From positions 7,970,001 to 8,034,000 of the forward strand of contig NC_135791.1 in assembly GCF_051106095.1 (NCBI RefSeq): a stretch of DNA of 64,000 nt. The letters are read 5' to 3'. The notes under the pieces are model-generated. The model was not told the DNA's origin and did not search any database. It saw only the letters and a program-made list of their open reading frames with translations. Position numbers and translations under genes: made by a program. Position 1 is the stretch's first letter. Each line of letters starts with the position of its first letter. Source of the DNA: Pogona vitticeps (Eukaryota; Chordata; Lepidosauria; Squamata; Agamidae). Below, one piece after another: positions 12,210 to 24,200 of the stretch.

Positions 12210-15200
12210 GCAAGTCCTCAAGCGCTAGACAAAGATGATTAATCTATCCACAGATCACAGTGACCCAAAGATTCAGCTTCTTTATTTGAACATGACAAAA
12301 AGAAATGTACAGTATTGGTCTTAATAGTTTTTGCACTCCTTTGCCTTTCCTTTCTTTGGGGATCAGAATGTATATTGAACCTTGCAAGTTTGTGGGCTAT
12401 TGTTTTGTTTTCCATATTTGTTGGCTTATTCTTTTTTAGAGTTTTGACAGATTTAGTTGCTGTGCTGTGAAATAGTTCTAGCAGTATTCTACCTACCTGT
12501 GGTGATTTATTTTTTTCCTAGTGCCTTCAGAGCAGCTTTCACTTTACTTTCCAGAACTGCAGGACTCGTAGGATTCCTCTTCAAAGGAGTCTATCATCCT
12601 TGTATCTCTTCTATATAGGTTTTCAGTGAACTGTTTCTACCTTGTATTTGCGAAGGCTTTCACGGCCGGGATCTAATGGTTGTTGTGGGTTTTTCAGGCT
12701 CTGTCCTCTGAAGATGCCCAGCCACAGAGACTGGCGAAACGTTAGGAAGAACAACCTTCAGAACATGGCCAAAGAGCCCGAAAAACCCACAACAACCACT
12801 GTTTCTACCTTCGCTTTATTTTTATCCCGATCATGTTCTTCCCTTTTTATGTGGAGAGATAATATATGGATGGAGGATTTAGATATGCAGAAGTCTTAAA
12901 CTGCTTCCCAAACAGATAGCTGTGTTAATCTGTTTTAGCATGTTGACCAAATTGAAGTGGAAAATAAAAGCAGAGGGCAAAATGTTGTGGCATCTCAAAG
13001 AGTACCAGATTTGTTTTACTGCGCCTCAAAATGTCATGGAACAAATCTGTTATCTTTAAGGTGTTGCAGAATGTTGTCCTTTGCTTTAAATTCCCCCCTT
13101 TTTTTCTTTTGCTTTAATTTGCTTGACATTAATAGTTGGTTTTCTTCTGCAGAATAAACCCTCTGCCAGCCTTGGGAGCCACACTTTACCCATCCCTGTT
13201 GTACATCATTGAGGAGGTTCTAATACTGGTCACTCTTGTGATCCCCCCGCCCCGCTCTGCTCCCAGTAATCACAGATGCTGCCAGCAGGGGAACTCCATC
13301 TGGCTCCCTGTGGCTTGTCTTGTATGTGAGTCAGCTGCTGCAAAGGCAAGGGGAACTTTATTCTCTGGCCAGCAAAGCTGTCGTTGTAGCCAAGGACATG
13401 GTTTGTTGTAAAAGCCCAGCTGCTATGCATTTTATTTCACTAGATGCAATGGCTTCCTCTCCCTTGTGCCAAAGTTTGATTGTACAAAGACTTTATAGTT
13501 TGATTTCTTTCAAAACCTTAAGTCTGCCTAGTTGATGGATCATTTTCTTTTGTTAGGTGGTTTCAGGGCCTATTCAAGACTGGCACATTAAAAATGGCAC
13601 CACCATGGGCCACTGAGTACCAGTTTCAGTAGTGAAAGAAGGGACTTAACTTTCATGGCTGGATTCTGGGCTTCTAAGAGGCATCTGATTTGGTTGCCGT
13701 GACTTCTGGCTGCTCCTGCCTTCAGGATTTCCCTACTGAGGGAGGCTAGGTCGGATCCGGTCCCACTTCTCGTCCTGCTGCTAGAAAAAAGACCTTATAA
13801 CACATACAGTGGTGCCTCGCTTAACGATTACCTCATTAAATGACAAATCCGCTTGATGATGAGGTTTTTGCGATTGCAAAATGATGTTTTAATGGGCAAA
13901 ATTCGCTTCCCGACAATCGGTTCCCTGCTTCGGGAACCGATTCTTGGCATTATGACAATCAAAACAGCTGATTGTTGGGTTTCAAAATGGCCGCCCACTG
14001 TGGTAAAATGGCTCCCTGCTGTGCTTTAGGACAGATTTTTCGCTGCATAGGCATCGGAAAATGGCCACCCTATGGAGGATCTTCGCTGGACGCTGAGGTA
14101 TTCAGCCCATTGGAACGCATTGAGTGGTTTTCAATGCGTTTCAATGGGCTTTTTTATTTCTCTTGACGAGGATTTCGCTCTACAGCGATTTCGCTGGAAT
14201 GGATTATACTCGTCAAGTGAGGCACCACTGTATGTGCTTTGGGCAGTTGACTAGCACCTGAAAAGGGAGCCAGGGCTTATTACCTACCAAGTGCTGCACT
14301 TCCCTAAGCAACGCGTTTTGAATTTGTTTCACAGTTTTGAGTTGTGCTTTGAATTTAATTCTGTTTTTATAGTTGAGATTGTTTTTATTTAAATAGATAC
14401 CATTTTAATTAAAATTTTAATTTTAAAAAACCAGCCACTGTGAGTCCCATTTAGGGGAGAAAGTCAGGACAGGAGTTCAGCAGTAAATAAATAAGGCAAA
14501 CAGGCTGCTGGGTGAAACGTACTATTGGCCCGATCCAGCAGAGCTCTTCATAGGCTTTTAATCCAGTGAGGCTTAATTGGGTGGCGGGCCTTTATCCCTC
14601 GTCACAGCCTTCTCCCAGTGCACAGGATGCATCTCAGAGGGCTGTGCGACAAGAATTGCGTTACCTTCCTGCTTGTTGCACTGCGCAGTAGAAGAATCGC
14701 TTTCACATTACCTGTCATAGTTACCGTTTTCTGCTCTGTCTCTTTTTTCTTCTTCTTCTTCAGGCCCTTTTCAACCTCCTCATCCCCGACCATGCGGCGG
14801 ACGCGTTCTCGCCACCTCGCCTGTCTGAGCCCGGCGTCTGTGACTGGTTCTTGGAATGGCTCCTGGGGGGCCTCTCCCACTGGGATGCAGAGCACTTCCT
14901 GTTCATCGCCGAGCATGGCTACGTGTATGAGCACAACTGCGCTTTCTTCCCCCTGTTTCCTCTGAGCCTGCGGGTGATGGCGGAAACGGCGCTGAGCCCC
15001 TTCCGAGAGGTCCTGAATCTCCGGAGCCGCCTGCTCCTTTCGGCAGCTCTTCTCAATGCCCTTTTTTCAGCGTTGGCCTCTTGGGCTCTGTACGAGCTCA
15101 GCTGCCAGGTCCTCGTGTGCCGCAGGAGGGCCTTCCTCTCCGCCATCCTCTTTTGCTTGACCCCTGCTAACGTCTTTATGGCTGCTGCTTATTCGGAAAG

Positions 15201-18200
15201 CATGTTTGCCTTTCTAGTGTTTACGGCGATGTGGAGGCTAGAAAAAGGGCAGCGTTGGACCAGCACGCTTCTCTTTTCGTTAGCCACCGGTGTGCGCTCC
15301 AATGGGCTCATCAATGCTGGATTCCTCCTCTATTCCCAGACAAAGCACTTTGCTTTCCAGCTACAGATGAAGGCAGGAACTGGGGCAAATACGCTGTCGA
15401 ACGTAGGTCCCTTCCTAAAATTGGCAGCTTCTTTAGTGGCGATGTCCGCCTTTGTTTTCTCACCTTTTGCTTTGTTTCAACTCTATGCCTACCTTCATTT
15501 TTGTAACCCCAAGATTAGCCCTGAAGATGCTGTGCCAGGGCCGCTCTTGCAGCTGGCCGTGGATAAAGGGTATCAGGTTGCAGCTCTGGATGGTGGGAAG
15601 CAGCCGTGGTGCTCCTGGGATTTTCCTGTGCTGTACACCTACATTCAGGACACTTACTGGAATGTCGGCTTCCTCCGATACTTTGAACCCAAACAGATTC
15701 CCAACTTCTTGCTCGCTGCACCTGCAGTTGCACTTGGGGTTGGGGCAGCCTGGTGGTACTTCACCGCAGACCCTTCGCATTGTCTCACTCTTGGCCTGGT
15801 GAGAAGGAGGACTGGAGGAGCGCAGGGACAAGACGCCGACAGGCCAGCAGCCGGTTTTTCTTCTCCCGGTGCCTTTGTTTACGTGGTTCATGCAACATCT
15901 CTCTTGGTGTTCGGGACTTTTTGCATGCATGTGCAGGTAAGTCTGGAAGGTTTTTTGAGAGGGGGGTTCCTCCAGTTGTTCCTCCAGGTGAAGGCAACTT
16001 CATGGATTCTGAGCCAAGGATTCTCAGGGAAAGTCAGCGTTTCTAATCCTGATAGGCAGGAAGTTGTCCACACGCTAAGCAGGGGACAAACTTCAGCTGG
16101 GAGCTCCTGGAAGTTGCTCAGAGAGGACCTGAAAACAATAAAGGACACATATAGGAAGTGGTCTAAAGGCAGCCAAGTTATTCTGGCATATGAAGGAGAA
16201 TATCCCATAAGCAGTCCTTTCCATTGCTGACAGTAAGAACACAGCAATAACAAATCAGAGATTCATTTGCTAACTTGGGCCAGTGGGTTGTACTCTACCA
16301 TGGATAATATAGTCTTTCAAAGCCAGAGACTTACGTCACAGTAGCTGACGTCCTGTCACCTAGCTTAGTACGCTGCAATTAGAACAGGCTCATTTGAATC
16401 GGTGGCACTTACAGAGGAGTTGGCTCACCAAATTCCCACTGACTTGAGTGGGCTTGAGTAGAGCTTTCTATGCGAAGCAACGGGATTCTGAATGGGATCT
16501 GGCTGTGAAATCAATTGAAGGAGAAAAAACACTTTACGTTCGTTCTTGTTTAGGTCTGGGAGTCAGCTTGAGGAACATTTCCTGGTAAGGGCGACCTTTC
16601 CTCAGGGACAGAGACATCTGCCACTCCTCAAGGGGCCACTGTTGAGCAAAGCCAAAGTAAAAATTTAGTGGGAGTAACATTTTCTCACTTTCTGACCCTT
16701 TGCCTCCCTGCTCAGTGGGTTATCAAGGAATTTCTTGCCAGAGATTTAATGGATTTCTTCAGGAGATCATTTGAAACTAGACGGAGGACTATAGGTTGCC
16801 TTTCTAGATACCCAGTGTCTCAGATACATGGAATTTTGTGAAGATCGTCCATGAAGTGATTGGGGGGGGGGAGTCTCTTGATCTTTTAGGAACCAGATAG
16901 AAATCATGCTTCTTATGCCTCATTTGAAAGCAAACCCTGTCCCAAAGGCAGGCTATTTCCAGAGTTATCAGATATCTACCTGACACTGGTGCTGTCTAGC
17001 CCATGGCTAGTTAGCTTCCTAATCAGAATATCATGGGGCACTTTGTCAAAGGCTTTGCTGAAGTCAAGATATATTACATTGACGGCATGTCCATTGTCTA
17101 CCAAGGAGGCTACCTGAACAAACCATGAGATAAGATTAGTCTGGTAGGGATTGTTCCTGACAAATCTGTGTTGCTTCTAGATAATTACTGCATTGTTTTC
17201 AAAGTTCCTGCAGAGTGACTGCTTTATAATCTGCTCCAGAATTTTCCCTGGGATTGATGTCAGGCTGACTGATATCAGTCCCAAATTCTGTAGTTCCCAA
17301 CTTCTTTTTGCCCTTTTTGAAGATAGGGCCCATGTTAGCCTTCCTCCTCCCATCCTCCATTATTTCAAGAAAGTAATAGACAGTGAGTAGTTCTGAGAGT
17401 TCTTTGGAAGTAGTTCATCCAGCTCTGGAGATTTAAACTTGTTTAAAGGTACAGTGGTGCCCCGCATAACAACGTTAATCCGTTCCGGATTAATCGTCGC
17501 TATGAGGAAACATCGCTAAACGGATCGAAAAACCCATAGGAACGCATTAAACTTGGTTTAATGCGTTCCTATGGGGCCCAAACTCATCGTTGAGCGAAGT
17601 TCCTCCATAGCGCCGCCATTTTCGCGCCCTCGGTAAGCGAGGGCAGGGTGCGAAAACACTTGTGGTGGCCATTTTGGAACCGCCAATCAGCTGTTCTAGG
17701 AACATCGCAATGTGAAGATCAGTAAGCGAAATACTTACCGATCATCACAATGCGATTTTCGCCCTATCTAACCATTGCAATGCGGTCACATTAGCGATCT
17801 AAAAAAATAGATCGCTATGCGAATTCGTTGTTAAAGGGTGCGCTCGTTATGCGAGGCATCACTGTACTCCTTGACTGTTTGATTATCAGTCTCAAGCTCT
17901 AATCCTATCCCCTCCCTTTTTATTTCACATTTGCCTGGAGGGAGTATAGAGTGTCTTTTGGGAGAAGACCGAGCTGAAGTAGGAATTGAGCATTTCTGCC
18001 TTTTGTCATCGGTTATCATTTTCCATTCCCATTGAGTAGCTGAGTCACTGTTTTGCTTCTCTTGTCTTTCACTATGCATGTACTTGAAAAATGTTTTTGG
18101 TTGCGTATTCTAAAATTGCTTATTCTTGCTCATTCTCAGCTTTTGCTTTCTGAACGGCATTCCTGCAATTCTTTGCTGCCTTTCTGTACTCTTGGCCTTC

Positions 18201-21200
18201 CTTATATGTGTTGTTTTTGTGAAGCCATATTGATCTTTTTTTCTGCTTTCCACTTTTTTTAAAAAATTGTGTGTCTTTAGAATTTTCTATTTAAAGAAAC
18301 TCTCACCCATTTCGGGATTCCTTTTCCTGTTAGGCTCTCCTGCCACACAGTTGGTTACAGAATTGTACATAGAGAGTACTAATCAATGGCTCCTTCTTAA
18401 ACGGGAAGGAGGTGATGAGTGGGGTGCTCTTCAATATTTTTATTAATGACTTGGATGAGGGAGTTCAGGGAATAATTAACAGATTTGTGGATGACACAAA
18501 GCTGTGTGGAATAATACCTTGGAAGACAGGAACAAAATTCAAAAAGATCTTGATAGACTTGAGCACTGGGCTGAAAACAATAGAATGAAATTTAACTGGG
18601 ATAAGTGCAAAGTTCTGTGCCTACGGGGGAAAAACAAATGAACAGTTACAAAATGTGGGGGCAGTCCATGGCTTCGTAATAGTACGAGCAAGAAGGACGT
18701 TGGAATTGTTGTAGATTACAACTTGCATATGAGCTAACCATGTGATATGGCTACAAAAAGGCAAATGCTTTTAGGCTGCATTAACAGGCGTGTAGTTTTC
18801 CATATCCCATGAAATATAGTCTCCCTTTAGTTAAGGCTCGTATGGATCACTGTGTCCAATTCTGGACACCGCATTTGAAGAAAGATGCCAACAAACTAGA
18901 GCAAGTGCAGAGCAGGGCAGCAAGGATGATTGGAAGACTGGAAAACAAGCCCTGTGAGGAAAGACTGAAAGAATTGGGCATGTTTAGCCTTGAGAAAAGA
19001 AGACTGAGGGGAGATAGGTTAGCACTTTTCAAATACATGGAAGGTAGTCAGTCATACAGAGAGGCATAATCTGTTCTCCATCATGCCAGAGAGCAGAATA
19101 CCTTCCTAACTGTTAGACCAGTATGACAATGGAACCAGTTGCCTCAGGAGGTGATGAGAGCTCCAGCATTGGAGGCATTCAAACGAAAATTGGACAACCA
19201 ACTGTCGGATCTACTTTGATTTGAATTTCTGCACTGAGCTGAGGGTTGGACTTGATGGCCTTATAGTGCGTCCAACTCATTATATGATTCTATGATTAGA
19301 TAAGGATGCAAGTGGCTGGTGAGTTTGAGGAGGCAGCCATCTGTATCCGTATTTAATCAGAACCAGCAGAGAATCTTGTTTTGCCATAAAGACTATCAAG
19401 ATTTATTTAGCATAAGCTATGGATTGTTAGTGAATAGGATAGGCCACAATCTTGACTTCTAAAGAAGATGATACCAAATAAAACTTGTTAGTCTTTAAGG
19501 TACCATAAGACTGTATTCTTGAAGGCTTTTATGGCCAGCATCCGATGGTGGTTGTAGGTTTTTAGGGCTGTTTGGCCGTGTTCTGGAGGCTTTTCTTCCT
19601 AACATTTTGCCAGTCTCTGTGGCTGGCATCCTCAGAGGACAGGAGTTAGAACTCTGCCTGTGTTCTGCTGTAGTGTGTGGAATAGTTGAGTATTTGTAGC
19701 TGTGGTATCAGCTTTTTGTCTTTTTCAGGAGATTGGGTGATTATGGTGATCAGGGTGTTTTTTGTTATGGGTGTATTGTTGTGATAAGGGGGGAGCTGAT
19801 CTGTCACTGTGATTGATGGGCGTTGTTAGCTAGTCTTTTGTGCGCAGTGATCACTGGTCCTTGTGGCTGGATAGAATTCGTTGACCTTTTTGCAGGCTGT
19901 ATTTTCCAGTGCTGGGAGCCAGGCTTTGTTGAGTTTTAGACATTCTCCTTTTTTATTGAAGCTTTGCTGATGTTTGTGGATTTCAGTAGCTTCCCTGTGT
20001 AGTCTAACATAATGATTGCTGGTGTTGTCCAGTACTTCTGTATTTTGAAATAGGATTTCATGTCCAGCTTAAGACTTACAATAAGACTCTTTGTTGATTT
20101 TATTAGGATTTCTAAACACCACCTGTTCGTTGAAAAGAGCTGTTCAGTGGCAATAAATACCAGTTGCCATCCATTATTTCCTTTTCTGTGATTTAAGATA
20201 ATAAAAGAAGATGAGTGTTTCAAAAAAGAGGAAGCAGGGAATTCCTCTAGATTACTGGCAGCAAATGTTACTGTTTGTTCTCCTAGTGAAAGACTAACAG
20301 AAATTGCCTGTGATCCTTCTTTCAGCCTGGCACTGAGCTTCTCAGAAGTCTAGGCTGTGGCAGGAGACCAAGACGGGAAGGCACACGTCTGGAGCTGAGT
20401 TACAAACACTGACCAGAGTTTACTGAGAATAAACATAGTTACAGGGCAATGTCCTTACAACCAAGGCATTTGGAACATCTTTTAGAGCATGGTAGAGCTT
20501 TGATTTCAGAGAGAAGACTGAAAAGAGCAGACTAAGAGGCTGGCTATAGGGGTGTTTAGCCCCCTGTTTGGTCTGCAGCAGGGATGGGCACATTCAGTCC
20601 CAAAGAGCACCTTTCTGGCCCCTGCCAAGGACTTCTACTTTTTTGGTTTGAGTAGGACATGGGTCGGGGAACAGGGGTAAATTACCCCAAGTGGGGTAAA
20701 AGTGAAAATCCTGGGGGTAATGAGCAGAGTGCTACCCCCTCTCTCCCTCCCACCCCCACCCTCTGCAGCCAAGCTCAAATTGTAAACCACCTTGTCCTGT
20801 TACTTCCTTCCTTGCAGCAGGGGACTTCTAAATGCTCCGTTTGTTCAGAGATCGGGGAGATAAGCTTCCCTAATAGGTTACAGCTGGGGATTAGCCCCAG
20901 GCAATCAGCCAATCCGGGGCTTGTGAATGACTGCTTCCTTCGGAAGTGAATGCGAGAAGCAGAAGGCGGGAAAGGAGCAAGCAAGGGAAGGAGGGAAGAA
21001 AGAAAGATGCGAGAGACGGAGGACTTCATCAGGCTTATTTAAATGTATGTAATTGGAGAAAATGGAGGGAGAAAATGGAGGGAGGGAGGAAATGGTGTGT
21101 GTGTGTCTGTGTGTATGTGAGATAGAGACAGACAGACAGACTGACTCAAAACTGAAAATGAACAGGCAGTCAAGCAAAAGAGAAACTGAATTAAGGCGGG

Positions 21201-24200
21201 GGGGAGGGTGGCTTTTTAAGGTGCTGTCTGGGTTTATCATTGCTTTGCTTCCAAGAAGCAGGCATCTTTGAATTTTGTGGCTGCTGTCACCCTCTGCAGT
21301 GATCATGGAGCCCAAGAAAGTAAAATCTGTCACTGCCTCCATATCTTTCCCTTCTATTTGCCAGGAGGTGATGGGACCAGTGGCCAGGATCTTGGTTGTT
21401 TTTTTTATGTGGAGCTTCAGAGCATCTTTTGCGTTCTCCTCTTTCACCTTCATTAAGAGGTTCTTTAAGTCCTCACTTTCTGCCATGCTTTTGCATAGTC
21501 AATGAAGCAGAAGTAGATATTTTTCTGGAACTCTCTGGCTTTCTCCATAATCCAGCGCAGGTTAGCAATTTGGTCTCTAGCTCCTCTGCCTCTTCGAAAT
21601 CCAGCTTGTACTTCTGGGAGTTCTTGGTCCATGTACTGTTGAAGCCTGCCTTGGAGGATTTTGAGCATAACCATGCTAGCGTGTGAAATGAGTGCAATTG
21701 TATGGTAGTTGGAGCATTCTTTGGCGCTGCCCTTCTTTGGGATTGGGATGTAGACTGATCTTTTCCAGTCCTCTGGCCACTGTTAAGTTTTCCATTGATG
21801 ATGCTAAAAAAGCACACTGGTCCTTTGATATTGGGCTGTGGCACCAGGGTGGGTGACATGGCCTTTAGCCTGGTTTGTTCCTTTTCGCACACCACACATA
21901 GAATGATTAAAGTGGTAGGGAAAGGCCCCCCCAATTCTGCATTGGCTGTCTCTAGCAAGCATGTCATTGCTAGCACCACTCTGGCAGCCACTAATGATCC
22001 TCTGCAAGCTAGCAAAAATTTAATGCAACTTGCTAGGCACATTGGACACCTTACCTACTCCCTATACCACATCATGGCTGGAGTGCAATGTGTTCCAGCA
22101 AAAATAGTGCACATCTTTATCAAATTTGGTGCATCCTGCTAGTTCGGTACACAGCCTGTGTAGATTCAACAATATTTTTAATTCAAATAATGTATGATTT
22201 CCTTCCTTTCGAATCAAGGGGGTAATGTCGGCGTATATAAATTTTTTGGGGGGGTAAAAGGTAAAAAAGTTCCCTGACCCCTGGAGTAGGATCACACCAA
22301 AATGTGATGGAAACTATCCAAAGCAAGCTTTCTTCTTTCAATTTGCCAGTACAGTCGTGCCCCGCTGGACGATTATCCCGTATAACGATGAATCACGATG
22401 GTTTAAATGGGTTTTGTTTCATGATGATTGGTTCCCTGCTTCGGGAACCGATTTTCACTTTACAACGATCAGCAAACAGCTGATCGTCGGGTTTCAAAAT
22501 GGCCACTGGCTGAAGAAAATGGCCCCCGGCTGTTTTTAGGACTGATTTTTCGCTTAACAGGCACCAGAAAATGGCCGCCGAATGGAGGATCTTCACTGGA
22601 CGAGCAGATATTCAGCCCATTGGAACACATTGAACGGTTTTCAATGCATTTCAGTGGATTTTTTAATTTTGTTTGACGACGTTTGATTTCGCTGGAACGA
22701 ATTAATGTCGTCAAGCGAGGCACCACTGTATTGTGAAGAAGTTTGAGAAGAGAGCCACTTTAGCATATTGTCAAATTAAGCACTTTTCTCTTAAAAGTCT
22801 AGTTGAGAACCTGCCCAATTCAGCTGTTGAGCAGGCACTTGACCAGATCTTTAAGAAAAAGGGAAAGAAAACCCTCTCTCCTTGCCTTCTTCAGTCTCCT
22901 CTTGCTTTGGCTTTTATTTTTGTTAAGTGATTTTGTAAGCAGTATACTTAGAAAAATGTTTGTCCACTTCCACGGAGCCACTTCCCTCCCAGGGAGCCAA
23001 GGAAGTGTTTAATTTGCCAATATTATGAAGTGGCTCTCTTCTTAAGCTACTTCACAATATTGGCAAATTGACAGCAGACTGCTGTGGATCAAAAAAGTCA
23101 CATGAGATCCTTATGTCCTTTGGATGTGGGGTTTGCACCAAATGGCATAGCAGATTGTCTAGCAACCTTGTTTAGCCTGATCCAGCCTGCTTTTTTGAGA
23201 GGATATAGACAAGCTCAGAGTTCCCCACCAGACGGTTTGTCTACCACTCTTGCTCATCAGCAACGCATGGCTGTAGACAATGTGTTCAGGGTTGTTTGGG
23301 TTGCGTTTCAGTCTAAGGAAAGCAACATCAGTCCAACCTAATCAGCAGCGAGGCCTTAAACTGGCAACCTCCAGACAGGTTAGCCTTGCTGATTTGTTTC
23401 ATCCAAAACAGTGTAGGCATGAATAATCTCTGAGACTTATTATGGCATAAGCTTTTGTAGAGTGGAGTCCACTTCATCTTAGGTTAAGTTGATCAATTCA
23501 CTAAAAGCTATGACAAAATAAACATCTTGATCTTTAGTGCTGCCACCTGAGTAATTTGATCACAACTCTCCATTTTTTATGTGAACTGTGTGTGCATTTT
23601 AGAGTATGCATCCCACAGCCTTCTACAACGTACAGTGGATTCTTGGTAGAGACGTCAAGATGGGAAATGTGACTTGAAGACAGAAATTTGAACACAACTG
23701 TCTGGAAAGCTAAGACAATGATGTGCATGCACATTCAGACAAAACTTGTGCATATTAAAAAGAACAAAAAAGTCTAGAGTGATTTTTTAAAAATGCATAA
23801 ATTTGATGCCCATAACTATCAATTAATCCAGAACATATTTTGTGATTTTTGGACGTGCCCATTTTTGGTCTGTAATTATAGGCAGTTTCTTAGATAGCCA
23901 TATTTCCTGCCTGTTTACACCATCTCCAATTAGCAGAGAGGACATAGATTATAGCTAGCAGATCTGTAATGGTATAGATTGCAGAAGGCTGGTGTAGGGG
24001 GTGGTTGCCTGAGACAGAGACAGAATTTTCATAGAACAAGATGTGTCTTGAGGAAGGGCTGTGGAATGGCAGACATAGCCTATTTTAAACCATTTGTTCA
24101 ATCCTGCAAATGCAAGACTTTCTATTTTCAGTTACTCTACTTTTAGCCTTGCAGCAGCCACAAACCAAGGGGAAAGGTACTAAAAAGTGTTTGTGGTTAC

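Noticed and set aside
14851-16230. Single 459-codon PIGV frame as a complete gene
   Set aside because: It starts inside the exon at an internal Met and runs into an intron. Homology to human PIGV places exons before and after.
18809-19069. 86-codon frame with conserved-looking protein
   Set aside because: It is the C-terminal part of CR1 reverse transcriptase, not a host gene.
20905-21486. 193-codon minus-strand frame as a gene
   Set aside because: The N-terminal half is BovB reverse transcriptase and the rest is simple-sequence translation.
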